From positions 868,001 through 932,000 of the forward strand of contig NZ_LT629772.1 in NCBI RefSeq assembly GCF_900105385.1: a DNA stretch of 64,000 nucleotides, given 5' to 3'. Below are positions 1 to 9,467 of this stretch, piece by piece (within the stretch, counting starts at the first letter, position 1; each line of letters starts with the position of its first letter). Position numbers and translations under genes: made by a program. This DNA comes from Microlunatus soli. GTDB lineage: Bacteria; Actinomycetota; Actinomycetes; Propionibacteriales; Propionibacteriaceae. The notes below the pieces were generated by a model. The model worked only from the letters and a program-made list of their open reading frames with translations, had not been told where the DNA came from and did no database searches.

Positions 1-204
1 CGGCCGCTGCAGCCGCTCGGCCAGCCAGGCGACGGTCGCGGTCTTCCCGGTGCCGGTGGCGCCGAGCAGAACGATGTCCTGCTCGCCGCCGTTGATCCGG
101 CGCTCCAGGTCGTCGATCGCCGCCGGCTGGTCGCCGGAGGGCGCGAACTCGCTCTGCACCTGCAGCGGGTGGACGGTGCGCTGCAGTTCTTCGATCGGAC
201 GCAT
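1..204 (-). CDS. uvrB: Excinuclease ABC subunit B, N-terminal part (cut by window edge)
   Basis: The 68 visible residues start at an ATG (complement of 202-204) and read as the UvrB N-terminus: an [11 protein letters not shown] stretch (residues 20-30) and the Walker A loop GATGTGKT (48-55). UvrB is the DNA-damage verification helicase of nucleotide excision repair and works with UvrA and UvrC in the cytoplasm. The rest lies beyond position 1. The actinobacterial order uvrB, coaE, rpsA, polA is kept here, which supports the call. The 46-bp gap to the next gene upstream on this strand holds no recognisable signal. Confidence 0.93.
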   Translation of the reverse strand, partial: MRPIEELQRTVHPLQVQSEFAPSGDQPAAIDDLERRINGGEQDIVLLGATGTGKTATVAWLAERLQRP

Positions 205-250
205 GAGACAGACTGTATGCCCGACCTCTGACAGCCCTTCGGTCGACGGC

Positions 251-1381
251 TCAGAGCATGGTCTTCCAGACCGAGGTCACCATCTCCTGGAAGTCGGTGT
301 TCAGTGCGTCGGTGTCGGTCTGGGACGTGTACCAGGTGGTCACCACCGAGGCCAGTCCGTCCTCCCGGACCGCGACCACCGAGGTAACGGCGACCGTCGT
401 GGTCCCCTGGCTGCTGGAATCCACGTACTGCATGCTCTGCGATGCGGCCTTCAGCTTGCTGGTGCCGGTGTCGATCGACGACGCGGACCCCTTTTTGACG
501 CCGCTTTCCTCCTCGCCGAGCTGGTCCAGCCAGGTGTCCAGGACCTGCTCCGGATCGGCGCTGCCACCGACGTCGACGCACTGCGCACTCGCCTTTGCCA
601 CGAGTTCACTGTTGGTCATCGAGACCAGCGACGACTTCTTGGTCTGAACCTTCCACCCGCTCGGCGGGGTGACCTCGCAGCCACCACCGATCGGGAGCGA
701 CGTGCCACCACCTTCGGATCCACCCGAATCGGTCGGCTCGTCCGACGGCTTCTCCGACGGCGGACTGCTCGGCTGCTCGGACGGCTGGCTGGACGGGTCC
801 TGCTCCGGCGGTCCCTGGGCGGTCGGCACTCCCGACCCCGGTTCGATCGTCGAACCCGCGCTCCTGTTGCCGGTCACCGCGCTGATGATCAGCGCGATGA
901 TCACCACCAACACCACCAGGCCGCCGACGATCGCCAGGATCAGTCCGGTGCTCCGCTTGCGTGGGCCGCCGCCCGAACCGCCCGGTCCGCCGCCGCCCGG
1001 TGGCTGTTGACCGTAGCCCTGCTGCCCATATCCCTGCTGCCCGTAGGGCTGCTGGCCGTAGCCCTGCTGCCCGTAGCCCTGCTGCCCGTACGGCTGCTGT
1101 TGCCCGTAGGCCTGTTGGCCCGGTTGGCCGTAGCCCTGCTGCTGGCCGGGCTGACCATAGCCGGGTTGTTGCTGCTGGCCGGGTTGTTGCTGCTGGCCCG
1201 GGTGACCGTACGGTCCGGGCTGGCCCGGCTGACCGTAACCGCCCTGCGGCTGGCCCGGCTGACCGTACTGTCCCTGCTGACCTTGCTGACCCGGACCTTG
1301 CGGTCCTTGCTGGCCGAACTGGCCCTGCTGACCTCGCTGTCCGTCACCGGGCTGCTGCGGATTCGCCCACGGGTTACTCAT
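251..1381 (-). CDS. Q/G/P/Y-rich single-pass membrane protein
   Basis: Function unknown. The 376-aa protein has three parts. Residues 1-140 are a cytosolic low-complexity region built from [13 protein letters not shown]-type repeats. A basic RKR patch is followed by one transmembrane helix (about 145-170). An extracellular part consists of a Ser/Pro linker ([17 protein letters not shown]) and a folded C-terminal domain of about 150 residues with two Cys (in GGGCEV and AQCVDV). This layout is common in actinobacterial cell-envelope proteins. Its ATG overlaps the stop of the upstream PrsW-like gene (ATGA), so the two are probably translationally coupled. The low-complexity repeats could vary in length between strains. 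Confidence 0.8.
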   Translation of the reverse strand: MSNPWANPQQPGDGQRGQQGQFGQQGPQGPGQQGQQGQYGQPGQPQGGYGQPGQPGPYGHPGQQQQPGQQQQPGYGQPGQQQGYGQPGQQAYGQQQPYGQQGYGQQGYGQQPYGQQGYGQQGYGQQPPGGGGPGGSGGGPRKRSTGLILAIVGGLVVLVVIIALIISAVTGNRSAGSTIEPGSGVPTAQGPPEQDPSSQPSEQPSSPPSEKPSDEPTDSGGSEGGGTSLPIGGGCEVTPPSGWKVQTKKSSLVSMTNSELVAKASAQCVDVGGSADPEQVLDTWLDQLGEEESGVKKGSASSIDTGTSKLKAASQSMQYVDSSSQGTTTVAVTSVVAVREDGLASVVTTWYTSQTDTDALNTDFQEMVTSVWKTML

Positions 1382-2883
1382 GCCTGCCCCCGGTTCTGGT
1401 CGCCGGAATCATTGCGGTTCACCCGCGGCGGGGTGACCTGCGATGACGGATGGACATCGGACTGCTGCGGATCGTCGGCGCCCGCCGACGCGTGCCGCGC
1501 CGGCCGATCGGGCTCGACCGACCGATCAGGATCGGCCGTCCGAGAGGGACTTGTGGCCTGGGCGGGACTCGTCTGGGTCGGGCCCGCTGATGGTGCAGAA
1601 CCGGGGGCAGATCCGTTGGGCTGCGCCGGGCTCATCGTCGCCGATCCCGTCCGAGTGGCTGCTGGCTCCGACCCTGCCGGCGCCGCGCCGCGTCCGGTCG
1701 AACCGGTGGCCAGGGCGATCCGGTCCGGCAGATCGGACCGCGACTGCTGCCGGTTCCCGATCCGGACGGCCGTTCCGCAGGCGTTGCAGAACGACGCCCC
1801 CGGCACCAGCGGCATCTCACAGCTGGCGCAGAACATCAGCTCGCCGTCGTCGCCGACACTCTCGTCATTGCGTGCTACCCGTTCCAGGGCGGCTTCCATC
1901 AGCCCCAGGTGCAGGACGTTGCGGACCCGCAGGATGAGGACCCCGAGGATGATCAGGCCCCACAGCAGCGTCAGCATCAGTCCCTGGGTGGCCGGCAGGT
2001 AGGACAGCAGGTAGGCGCCGACCTGATAGGCGATGTTGGCCAGGATCGCCTCGGCGAGGCCACGGAAGTAGCGCGGCGTGAAGCCGTCGTATCCCTTGCC
2101 CAGTCCGGAGAACTCCGCCGCGGCGATGCCCGCCGCGGTGCCCATCAGCAGCGGCTTGACGAAGCCTTCCAGGAAGATCAACGCGACCCAGCCGGCTGCG
2201 TTCCCGCTGTCGACGAAACCTCCGAAGAGGGCCTCCCGGTGCCGCACCAAGGTGTCGAAAGTGGCGTAGGCGACGCCGGAGATGACGCCGAAGGTGAGAC
2301 CGTCCATCAGGTCGTCGAACTTCGGGCGGCTGGCCAGGTAGATCGGTCCGGCCTGAGTGATCAACTGAGCGACGATCGGCACCAGCACACCGACCAGCAG
2401 CAGTGTTCCGACCTGAGGCCCTTGGGCCAGCCCGCCGCCGTAACTCACCACGTCGGCCAGCGGTGCACGCCAGGAGGTCCAGAGGATCGTGAACGCCAGC
2501 GCCAACACGCCGGTGGCGAGGAAGGCCGCGACGGTGACCAGCACCGGCTCGTCCTCCCAGAGATTGACGTCGTAGAGATAGACGATGTAGACGATCGGGA
2601 TCGCGAACGCTGCCACCAGGATGGCGACCGGCAGCGCACCGAAGATCGCTGCGACCAGGGCGACAGCCAGACCGATGGCCAGTGCGATCCGGTAGGTCTG
2701 CGGGTGCTGGCCGGTCCCGCGCGGCATGATCGTCGAGATCAGCGCGAACGAGGCCACCGGCTCGTCGGGCTTGACAGCGAACGATTTCTTGCGCGCCATG
2801 TCCGGTGACCTGAGATCGAGTCCACAGATCTGACAGAAATGCGCGACCTCGGCCGTCTCCGCGCCACACCGGGTGCAGGTCAC
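1378..2883 (-). CDS. Zinc-ribbon PrsW-like multi-pass membrane protein
   Basis: About 501 aa. I chose the GTG at 2883 because GAGGAGG sits just upstream and the product then begins at once with a zinc ribbon (C3xxC6...C17xxC20). A hydrophobic core with about eight or more membrane helices follows, then a second ribbon near residue 350 (CASC...CNAC), then a Pro/Ser/Thr-rich tail. The segment [22 protein letters not shown] resembles the FDDPLDGLVYG...GFAxxEN region of the PrsW glutamic intramembrane protease family. However, the usual EExxK is replaced (VAQLITQA) and the last Glu is Asp, so protease activity is doubtful. It is translationally coupled to the downstream Q-rich membrane protein. 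Family call is by eye. Confidence 0.68.
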   Translation of the reverse strand: MTCTRCGAETAEVAHFCQICGLDLRSPDMARKKSFAVKPDEPVASFALISTIMPRGTGQHPQTYRIALAIGLAVALVAAIFGALPVAILVAAFAIPIVYIVYLYDVNLWEDEPVLVTVAAFLATGVLALAFTILWTSWRAPLADVVSYGGGLAQGPQVGTLLLVGVLVPIVAQLITQAGPIYLASRPKFDDLMDGLTFGVISGVAYATFDTLVRHREALFGGFVDSGNAAGWVALIFLEGFVKPLLMGTAAGIAAAEFSGLGKGYDGFTPRYFRGLAEAILANIAYQVGAYLLSYLPATQGLMLTLLWGLIILGVLILRVRNVLHLGLMEAALERVARNDESVGDDGELMFCASCEMPLVPGASFCNACGTAVRIGNRQQSRSDLPDRIALATGSTGRGAAPAGSEPAATRTGSATMSPAQPNGSAPGSAPSAGPTQTSPAQATSPSRTADPDRSVEPDRPARHASAGADDPQQSDVHPSSQVTPPRVNRNDSGDQNRGQA

Positions 2884-2985
2884 GGGATCCTCCTCGGGTG
2901 GTCGGGTGTCGCCAAGCAGCGGGACACCAGGTTGGCCCATCGACGGTCCATTCGGACGTCCGGCGATGACATTCGGGGCAAGAAC

Positions 2986-3597
2986 TTACCGTGTTCCGGT
3001 GACACGGCCGACGACCGCCGCGTACGCCGCGGCGACTCGAGTCCGGAGATCTTCGTCGTCGGGTCCGCTGTTGTCGATCACCAGGTCGGCGGCCGCGAGC
3101 CGGTCCTCCCTGCTGGCCTGGGCCGAGATCCGGGCATCGGCCTGCGCGGCGTCGATCCCGTCACGTTGCATCAGCCGCTGCCGTTGGATCTCCTCCGACG
3201 CGTCGACGACGATCACGGCATCGAAGTCGTCGGACTGGCCGGTCTCGACCAGCAGCGGGATCATCTGGACGACGACGGCGTCCGGCTCGGTCGCGGCCTC
3301 CAGTTCGTCGGCGCGCCGACGTACGGCCGGGTGGATGATCGCCTCCAGGTCCGCTCTGGCCTCGGCGTCGCCGAAGACGATCCGGCCGAGCGCAGGACGG
3401 TCGAGTCGTCCGTCGGTGATCACCCCGTCACCGAAGCGTTCGATGATCTTGGACAGACCCTCGGTGCCGGGCTCCACGACGTCACGCGCGAGCTGATCGG
3501 AGTCGATGACCACCGCACCGCAATCGGCCAGGATCGCCGCCACCGTTGACTTCCCTGATGCGATCCCACCGGTCAGTCCGATTCGAGTCCGTGCCAT
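2986..3597 (-). CDS. coaE: Dephospho-CoA kinase
   Basis: 203 aa, the normal length of a single-domain CoaE; no GrpB-like C-terminal fusion as in mycobacteria. It phosphorylates the 3'-OH of the ribose of dephospho-CoA, the last step of CoA synthesis. The P-loop GGIASGKS is at residues 10-17, followed by the VVIDSDQLARDVVEPG segment (DxD/A-R-x-V, substrate binding) and the IIHPAVRR motif near residue 105. It lies downstream of rpsA, from which it is separated by a hairpin terminator. Confidence 0.95.
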   Translation of the reverse strand: MARTRIGLTGGIASGKSTVAAILADCGAVVIDSDQLARDVVEPGTEGLSKIIERFGDGVITDGRLDRPALGRIVFGDAEARADLEAIIHPAVRRRADELEAATEPDAVVVQMIPLLVETGQSDDFDAVIVVDASEEIQRQRLMQRDGIDAAQADARISAQASREDRLAAADLVIDNSGPDDEDLRTRVAAAYAAVVGRVTGTR

Positions 3598-3676
3598 GGC
3601 TGCACTCTATCCAGCGGTGTGCCCGGCGGCCTGGCCACGCAGTCACCGCACGATCGCGGGTCGCGCCACGACAACG

Positions 3677-3716
3677 ACGAAGCGGCCCCTCACCAACTGG
3701 TGAGAGGCCGCTTCGT
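3677..3716 (-). terminator. Hairpin terminator after rpsA
   Basis: An 11-bp perfect inverted repeat (ACGAAGCGGCC at 3677-3687 against GGCCGCTTCGT at 3706-3716) is extended by an inner CTCACC/GGTGAG pairing. It lies 43 nt beyond the rpsA stop codon and before coaE. The U-tract is weak (CGTTGTCG on the minus strand), as is usual in high-GC actinobacteria. Confidence 0.7.
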
Positions 3717-3759
3717 TCGAAGATCATCGCGATGATCGGGATCGATCATCGCTCCATGA

Positions 3760-5280
3760 TCAGTTGCCGCCGGTCAGCTTCTCCCGCAGAGCCTGCAGCG
3801 CCTCGTCGGAGGCCAGCGAACCCTCGGGATCCTGCGGAACGACTGCCGCCGGGCGGGAGGCTGCCGCGCCACCGCCGGTGCTGCCGTTGCTGCCGGACTC
3901 ACCGTCGGTGGAGCCGCCGGAGGAGTACGACGCCGGTGCCTCGGCCGCCGCGCCCTCGGCCGCCTCGGCCTCGGTGACCTGCTTCTTGTGCTGCTCCCAA
4001 CGGGCCTGAGCCTCGGCGTACTGGGACTCCCAGGCCGCCCGCTGCTCGTCGTAGCCCTCGAGCCACTCGCCGGTCTCCGGATCGAAGCCCTCCGGGTACA
4101 GGTAGTTGCCCTGGTCGTCGTAGCTGGCCGCCATCCCGTACAGCGTCGGGTCGAACTCGTCGGAGTTCACGTCGATGCTCTCGTTGGCCTGCTTCAGCGA
4201 CAGCGAGATCCGGCGACGCTCGAGATCGATGTCGATGATCTTGACCATCACCTCGTCGTTGACCTGGACGACCTGCTCCGGGATCTCGACGTGACGCTCG
4301 GCGAGCTCGGAGACGTGCACCAGACCCTCGATGCCCTCCTCGACCCGGACGAACGCACCGAACGGCACCAGCTTGGTGACCTTGCCCGGAACGATCTGAC
4401 CGATCTGGTGGGTGCGGGCGAAGGCCTGCCACGGATCTTCCTGGGTCGCCTTCAGCGACAGCGAGACCCGCTCGCGGTCCATCTCGACGCTGAGCACCTC
4501 GACGGTGACTTCCTGGCCGACCTCGACAACCTCGGACGGGTGGTCGATGTGCTTCCAGGACAGCTCCGAGACGTGCACCAGGCCATCCACACCGCCGAGA
4601 TCGACGAAGGCGCCGAAGTTGACGATCGAGGAGACCACACCCTTGCGGATCTGGCCCTTCTGCAGCTGGGTGAGGAAGTTCTGCCGGACCTCGGACTGGG
4701 TCTGCTCCAGCCAGGCGCGACGGGACAGCACCACGTTGTTGCGGTTCTTGTCCAGCTCGATGATCTTGGCCTCGAGCTCCTGACCGACGTACGGCTGCAG
4801 GTCCCGGACCCGACGCATCTCGACCAGCGACGCGGGCAGGAAGCCACGCAGACCGATGTCGATGATCAGACCACCCTTGACGACCTCGATCACCGAACCG
4901 GTGACCACGCCGTCCTCTTCCTTGATCTTCTCGATCGTGCCCCAGGCGCGCTCGTACTGAGCCCGCTTCTTGGAGAGGATGAGGCGACCTTCCTTGTCCT
5001 CTTTCTGCTGGACCAGGGCCTCGACCTCATCGCCGACGCTGACCACCTGATGCGGGTCCACGTCGTGCTTGATGGAGAGTTCCTTGGAGGGGATCACACC
5101 CTCGGTCTTGTAGCCGATGTCGAGAAGGACTTCGTCTCGATCGACCTTGACGACGGTGCCGGTGACGATGTCACCGTCGTTGAAGTACTTGATGGTCTTG
5201 TCGACTGCTTCGAGGAACTCTTCGGGCGAGGAGAAGTCGTCGATCGCGACCTGCGGGGCTGCCTCAAGGGAGGACGTCAT
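3760..5280 (-). CDS. rpsA: 30S ribosomal protein S1
   Basis: 506 aa with four S1 RNA-binding OB-fold repeats, starting near residues 37 (GDIVTGTVVKVDRDEV), 123 (GVVTGSVIEVVKGG), 210 (GVVSSIVNFGAFVDLGG) and 295 (GKVTKLVPFGAFVRVEEG). Four repeats plus an acidic/Ser-Gly-rich tail are the actinobacterial form (six repeats in E. coli). The protein recruits mRNA to the 30S subunit. The tail (about 380-506) carries the EGFDPETGEWLEGYDEQ block typical of actinobacteria. A promoter candidate lies about 150 nt upstream, leaving a long leader that could serve autoregulation, as known for S1 in other bacteria. Confidence 0.97.
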   Translation of the reverse strand: MTSSLEAAPQVAIDDFSSPEEFLEAVDKTIKYFNDGDIVTGTVVKVDRDEVLLDIGYKTEGVIPSKELSIKHDVDPHQVVSVGDEVEALVQQKEDKEGRLILSKKRAQYERAWGTIEKIKEEDGVVTGSVIEVVKGGLIIDIGLRGFLPASLVEMRRVRDLQPYVGQELEAKIIELDKNRNNVVLSRRAWLEQTQSEVRQNFLTQLQKGQIRKGVVSSIVNFGAFVDLGGVDGLVHVSELSWKHIDHPSEVVEVGQEVTVEVLSVEMDRERVSLSLKATQEDPWQAFARTHQIGQIVPGKVTKLVPFGAFVRVEEGIEGLVHVSELAERHVEIPEQVVQVNDEVMVKIIDIDLERRRISLSLKQANESIDVNSDEFDPTLYGMAASYDDQGNYLYPEGFDPETGEWLEGYDEQRAAWESQYAEAQARWEQHKKQVTEAEAAEGAAAEAPASYSSGGSTDGESGSNGSTGGGAAASRPAAVVPQDPEGSLASDEALQALREKLTGGN

Positions 5281-5633
5281 GTAGTAGGGCTCCGATTATG
5301 GATGAGTGGGTTGTACGGTGTGCCGCAGCCTGATTTCACACCCCGGCGGGACGATCGACTCACCGTCGTTCGACCGTCGAGAGGCGAGCGAGACCTACTC
5401 CGTCCGAAGTCTGCGCAGACCACAGCGACATTACAGCTTAACGTTGCGCCGAGAAGTCGGTCAATTCCGTTCCGCCGTACTCCTCCGTATCTGTGTCGAA
5501 CGCATCCGGCCGACCGTTCATTCCGCCTGCGGAAGCACCGAGCAGTGGTTCCCCCGACCGCAAGCGGCGCGGGTTGTCCACTGCACGGCAAATCCGCGGG
5601 ACCGACGGCACGCTTGCTGGCTACCATCTGCCG
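5281..5633. other. Intergenic region between rpsA and the GNAT gene
   Basis: A 353-bp divergent intergenic region. It contains the rpsA promoter candidate (5435-5464) and an approximately 150-nt rpsA leader without a conserved structure I can recognise. The remaining 170 bp before the acetyltransferase hold no convincing gene. Confidence 0.6.
5435..5464 (-). promoter_or_regulatory. rpsA promoter candidate
   Basis: On the minus strand TTGACC (5464-5459), an 18-nt spacer and TAAGCT (5440-5435) form a good match to the housekeeping sigma consensus. The predicted start near 5428 leaves an rpsA leader of about 150 nt. Confidence 0.5.
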
Positions 5634-6212
5634 GTGACCTCCATCGACTGGCCCGTCTGCACCGAGCGACTGGCGTTGCGTCCGTACACGCCGGACGACC
5701 TTGATCCCCTCTGGGCGTTCGAACAGTTGCCGGAGGTGCAACGCTGGCTCGGTTGGGCACCACACACCCGCGACGAGCTGCGCGACGCGATGGAGTCCGA
5801 GACCAGCACCACAACCCAGGTGATGGTGCTCCTGGATTCGACGCTGATCGGCCACGTGATGATCATGCCCAGGGACAGCTGGGCACAGAAGGATGTCGCC
5901 GAGCAGGCCAAGGGTCTGGAGGCCGAGCTGGGCTGGATGTTCGATCCGGCGTACGGCGGGAAGGGCTACGCGACGGAGGCGATCCGAGCCGTCGTCGGGG
6001 TGTGCTTCGACTCCTTGAAGCTGCGCCGGGTGCATGCCGGCTGCTTCGCCGACAACGCCGCCTCCTGGCGGCTGATGGAACGGCTCGGGATGCGCCGCGA
6101 GGAATTCAGCCGGGCCACCGCGCTGCACCGCGACGGCAGCTGGCACGACGGGATGAGCTACGGGATACTCCGCGCGGAGTGGACCGAGGCCGGTGCCGCC
6201 GAGCCGGCCTGA
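5634..6212 (+). CDS. GNAT-family N-acetyltransferase (RimJ/RimL type)
   Basis: 192 aa from the GTG at 5634; the frame is open further upstream but has no family similarity there. It begins CTERLALRPYTPDDLDPLW, the typical opening of RimJ/RimL-like acetyltransferases. It carries the acetyl-CoA-binding region LGWMFDPAYGGKGYATEAIRAV, a variant of the (Q/R)xxGxG/A motif, and the usual C-terminal RRVHAGCFADNAASWRLMERLGMRREE. It transfers an acetyl group from acetyl-CoA to an amine; the substrate cannot be told. It stands alone, divergent from rpsA and convergent with murA. Confidence 0.85.
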   Translation: MTSIDWPVCTERLALRPYTPDDLDPLWAFEQLPEVQRWLGWAPHTRDELRDAMESETSTTTQVMVLLDSTLIGHVMIMPRDSWAQKDVAEQAKGLEAELGWMFDPAYGGKGYATEAIRAVVGVCFDSLKLRRVHAGCFADNAASWRLMERLGMRREEFSRATALHRDGSWHDGMSYGILRAEWTEAGAAEPA

Positions 6213-6281
6213 TCCTGCCGTCGCCGATCCGGTCGATGCGCAGCAGCCACCGGCGCACCATCGGTGCTCGAGATCCTGGGC

Positions 6282-7589
6282 TCAGACCTCGTGGCTGATG
6301 AGCGACAGGCCGAGGGCGTTGAACTGTTCGACCGGCCGGTGGTAGCCGCGTTCGATGTGGTGCACGCCGCGCAGGGTCGACGGGCCCTCGGCGACGGCCG
6401 CCGCGAGAACGGCAGAGAAGCCGGCCCGGATGTCGGGCATCGTCACGTCGCCACCACGCAGCTTGGTGACGCCGCGGACAACGGCCGAGTGCACGGCTGC
6501 GGTGTCGTGATAGCGGCAGGCAGCGCCGCCGAGGCAGGTGTCGTAGGTCTCGATCTCGGCACCCATCCGCTGCAGCGCCGGCACGTAGGCGAGCCGGTTC
6601 TCGTACACCGTCTCGTGCAGCACCGACATCCCGTCGGCCTGGGTGAACAGCACGATCAGCGGGGTCTGCCAGTCGGTGGCGAAACCGGGATGAGTGTCGG
6701 TGTGCACGGCCGCCGGTCGCAGCCCGTTCGGCGCCGAGGCCATGATCCAGTCGTCGGTGATCTCGAACTCCGCGCCCATCCGGGCCAGCGTGGTGATCGC
6801 GGTGACCAGCCGATCCTGTGGGCAGCCGTGGACCCGGACCTCTCCCCCGGTCACCAGGCCGGCGACCAGGTAGGAGAACGCCTCGATCCGGTCGCCGTCC
6901 AGCTTGGTGGTGGCCGGATTGAGCCGGTCGACCCCGTCGATCACGATCCGCCGGTCCGGTGCGAACGAGATCCGGGCGCCCATCCGCTGCAGGAACAGCG
7001 CCAACTCCACGATCTCCGGCTCGGTGGCGGCATTGCGGATCACGGTGCGGCCCTTGGCCAGCACCGCCGCCAGCAGCGTCGTCTCGGTGGCCCCGACACT
7101 CGGATACGGCAACTCGATCCGGGTGCCGACCAGCCGGGTCGCCTTGGCGTGGATGCCGTCGACCTCGATCCGCACCTCCGCTCCGAAGGCACGCAACGCG
7201 TTGACGTGGAAGTCGACCGGCCGACGGCCGATCGGGTCGCCGCCGACCAACGGAACGAAGGCCTCGCCGGCCAGGTGCAACAGCGGTCCGAGCATCAGGA
7301 TCGGGATCCGGTTCAGCCCGGAGAACGCCTTGCCGACGCTCGGTTCGGTGACCGGCCCCGGTACCACGGTGATCTCGCCGTCGTTGCGCTCGACCGTCAT
7401 CCCGATGTGTTCCAGCATGCCGGCGGTGATCCCGACCTCGCCGACGTCGGGGGCGTTGCGGATCGTGCTCGGGCCGCTGCCCAACATCGCGGCCACCATG
7501 TGTTTACTGACCGCGTTCTTCGCCCCGCGGACGGTGACGTCGCCGCGCAACGGTCCGGACGGCTCGATCTCCCACACCTTCTCGATCAC
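6282..7589 (-). CDS. murA: UDP-N-acetylglucosamine 1-carboxyvinyltransferase with Asp in the catalytic loop
   Basis: 435 aa from the GTG at 7589. The longer open frame to 7718 runs into the neighbouring SDR gene and adds no similarity. MurA moves enolpyruvate from PEP to UDP-GlcNAc, the first committed step of peptidoglycan synthesis. The substrate Lys-Asn pair is present (RGAKNA, K24-N25), as are the repeats of the two-domain EPT fold (GAEVRIEVDGI, LPYPSVGATETTLLAAVLA, GGDVTMPDIRAGFS). The active-site loop reads GGDPIGRRPVDFH, so D118 stands where most MurA enzymes have the fosfomycin-reactive Cys; mycobacteria show the same exchange. The gene is away from other cell-wall genes, so a second murA elsewhere is possible. 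Confidence 0.88.
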   Translation of the reverse strand: MIEKVWEIEPSGPLRGDVTVRGAKNAVSKHMVAAMLGSGPSTIRNAPDVGEVGITAGMLEHIGMTVERNDGEITVVPGPVTEPSVGKAFSGLNRIPILMLGPLLHLAGEAFVPLVGGDPIGRRPVDFHVNALRAFGAEVRIEVDGIHAKATRLVGTRIELPYPSVGATETTLLAAVLAKGRTVIRNAATEPEIVELALFLQRMGARISFAPDRRIVIDGVDRLNPATTKLDGDRIEAFSYLVAGLVTGGEVRVHGCPQDRLVTAITTLARMGAEFEITDDWIMASAPNGLRPAAVHTDTHPGFATDWQTPLIVLFTQADGMSVLHETVYENRLAYVPALQRMGAEIETYDTCLGGAACRYHDTAAVHSAVVRGVTKLRGGDVTMPDIRAGFSAVLAAAVAEGPSTLRGVHHIERGYHRPVEQFNALGLSLISHEV

Positions 7590-7662
7590 GTCCGCACTGT
7601 AGTCGCCGGATCCGGTCGCTGCCTGATCCGGCCGGGCGGCTCCGGCGGACCTGAGATTTCGC

Positions 7663-8472
7663 TCAGGCGCCGGCGCCTCCGTCGACCGGGATGATCGCTC
7701 CGGTGACCATCGAGGCACGGTCGCTGAGCAGCCAGGCAGCCGCCTCGGCGACCTCGTTGGCCTCGGCCATCCGACCCATCGGAGTGGCGGCCGTGTTCCG
7801 GTCGATGACGCCGGGGGTGGCTCGCTCCCACTCGAGCATCATCTCGGTGACCGTGCCACCGGGAGTGATGCCATTGACGCGGATGCCGTCCGCCGCCCAG
7901 CTGACGGCCGCGGATTCGGTGATGCTGTTCAGGGCCCGCTTCATCGCCCCGTAGGCCGGCAACACCGGATTCGCCCGGCGCGAACCGATACTGGAGGTGT
8001 TCACGATCGCACCGCCACCACCGGCACGCATCAACTCGGCCTCGGCGTTCATCGCGGTCCACTGCCCGCGGAAGTTGACGGAGAACTGGGTGTCGATATC
8101 GGCGTCGCTGGTGCTGTCCAGCGGGCCGGGCTGCTGGCCGGCGCCGCCGTTGTTGAACGCACCGTCCAGCCGTCCGTACAGCTCGCGCACCCGGTCCACA
8201 ACAGCCCGGATGCTGGCGCTGTCGGCGAGGTCGACGGGCACCGCGTCGGCCGTCCCGCCGGTGCCACGGATGTCGGCCACGATGCGATCGAGGGCATCGG
8301 TGCTCCGAGCGGCGAGCACGACGGAGGCGCCCTCGGCGGCGAAGAGCCGGCCGGCGGCTGCTCCGATGCCGCGGCTCGCCCCGGTGATGAAGATGATCTT
8401 GCCGGCCAGCAGGCCGGCGGTGGTGCTGCCGGTCGCGCCGGTGCTGATGTCAGTTCTGGTTGCCATGGTCAC
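7663..8472 (-). CDS. SDR-family oxidoreductase
   Basis: 269 aa (or 267 from the ATG at 8466). A classical short-chain dehydrogenase/reductase: cofactor motif TGASRGIG (residues 30-37), a variant NNGGAG in place of NNAG (107-112), catalytic Ser around 160-161 and Y174xxxK178 (YGAMK), and a C-terminal ITGAIIPVDGG-type end (VTGAIIPVDGGAGA). It reduces or oxidises a carbonyl/alcohol with NAD(P)(H); the substrate is unknown. It is divergent from the MmyB-type regulator at 8553 with an 80-bp gap, a frequent pairing in which the regulator controls the SDR gene. Confidence 0.88.
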   Translation of the reverse strand: MTMATRTDISTGATGSTTAGLLAGKIIFITGASRGIGAAAGRLFAAEGASVVLAARSTDALDRIVADIRGTGGTADAVPVDLADSASIRAVVDRVRELYGRLDGAFNNGGAGQQPGPLDSTSDADIDTQFSVNFRGQWTAMNAEAELMRAGGGGAIVNTSSIGSRRANPVLPAYGAMKRALNSITESAAVSWAADGIRVNGITPGGTVTEMMLEWERATPGVIDRNTAATPMGRMAEANEVAEAAAWLLSDRASMVTGAIIPVDGGAGA

Positions 8473-8552
8473 CAGCGTCGGCGGCTCGCCGGCCCGGATG
8501 CAGGCACCATCGGTACCTGGCTCCGCCGGCCGCGAGGAGCGATCCTGGAGTC

Positions 8553-9410
8553 ATGGACAAGCACGAGCTGGGCGGGTTCCTCCGGAGCCGGCGCGAGCGG
8601 CTGCGGCCGCAGGACGTCGGGCTGCCCGACGGCCCGCGGCGTCGTACTCCGGGCCTGCGCCGCGAGGAGGTCGCGGTCCTCGCGCACATCTCAACGGAGT
8701 ACTACGTACGCCTGGAGCAGGCCCGCGCGCCCCGGCCGTCGGCCGAGGTGCTGACCGGGATCGCCGGCGCGTTGCGGCTGACCGATGCCGAGACCGACCA
8801 TCTGCACCTGCTGGCCGGCACGGCGCCGAACCGCACCCGACGGCACCGCCGCGACGTCCGACCCAGCATCCTGGCGCTGCTCGACCGGCTGCCGCAGACC
8901 GCCGGGCTCGTCACCTCCGCCGCCTTCGAGGTGCTCGCCTGGAACGACCTGGCGGTGGCCCTGCTGGAGGACTTCGGACCACACCACCCGGACCGCCGCA
9001 ATCTCGCCCGGCTCGCCTTCCTGCACGACGCACCGGCGGACGAACCGCTGTACGGCATCTCCGACGCCGCCGAGTTCCGCCAGCATGTCGCGATCGAGCT
9101 GCGTTCGGTCGCCGCCCGCTATCCCGCGGATCCCGATGTCACCGGACTGGTCGACGATCTGCGGGCCGGGAGCAGCGAGTTCGCCCGGTTGTGGGAACGC
9201 AATGACATCCAGCCGGCGCCGACCCTCAGCAAGACCTTCGAGCACCCGATCGTCGGTCGGATCACGGTGGACTGCGACGCCCTGCAGTTGACCGACCGCG
9301 ACCAACACCTGGTGCTGTACAGCGCACCGACAGGGTCCGCCGACGCCGAGAAGCTGGCCTTCCTGGCCGCACTCGGCAGCGAACGGGTCAGGACCGACCA
9401 CCGGCACTGA
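8553..9410 (+). CDS. XRE-type regulator with MmyB-like ligand-binding domain
   Basis: 285 aa from the ATG at 8553 (CTGGAG precedes it). The N-terminal part LGGFLRSRRERLRPQDVGLPDGPRRRTPGLRREEVA...YYVRLEQ...PS is the signature helix-turn-helix of MmyB-family regulators, with the characteristic RRTPGLRREEVA stretch. Residues from about 110 on (LLDRLPQTAGLVTSAAFEVLAWNDLAVALL) form the MmyB PAS-like domain that binds a hydrophobic ligand in characterised relatives. It probably controls the divergent SDR gene from the 80-bp intergenic region. Confidence 0.9.
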   Translation: MDKHELGGFLRSRRERLRPQDVGLPDGPRRRTPGLRREEVAVLAHISTEYYVRLEQARAPRPSAEVLTGIAGALRLTDAETDHLHLLAGTAPNRTRRHRRDVRPSILALLDRLPQTAGLVTSAAFEVLAWNDLAVALLEDFGPHHPDRRNLARLAFLHDAPADEPLYGISDAAEFRQHVAIELRSVAARYPADPDVTGLVDDLRAGSSEFARLWERNDIQPAPTLSKTFEHPIVGRITVDCDALQLTDRDQHLVLYSAPTGSADAEKLAFLAALGSERVRTDHRH

Positions 9411-9467
9411 CGCCGTCGGTGCGGACGCTGCCACGGGTGCCCGCCGCGCCGGCCGTCGTCGGGGCCG

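Noticed and set aside
50-2002. 650-codon open frame on the plus strand
   Set aside because: It is antisense to the two membrane protein genes. The product is Arg/Leu-rich without a family, as typical of shadows in high-GC DNA.
3988-5637. 549-codon plus-strand frame
   Set aside because: Antisense to rpsA, which is certain from its four S1 domains.
5634-6212. Ribosomal-protein acetyltransferase RimI/RimJ by name
   Set aside because: The protein resembles RimJ/RimL, but neighbourhood to rpsA alone does not prove a ribosomal substrate.
6264-7694. 476-codon plus-strand frame
   Set aside because: Antisense to murA; composition rich in His/Arg/Gly without domains.
7590-7718. Longer N-terminus for murA
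   Set aside because: It overlaps the end of the SDR gene and has no MurA similarity; GTG 7589 gives the family start.
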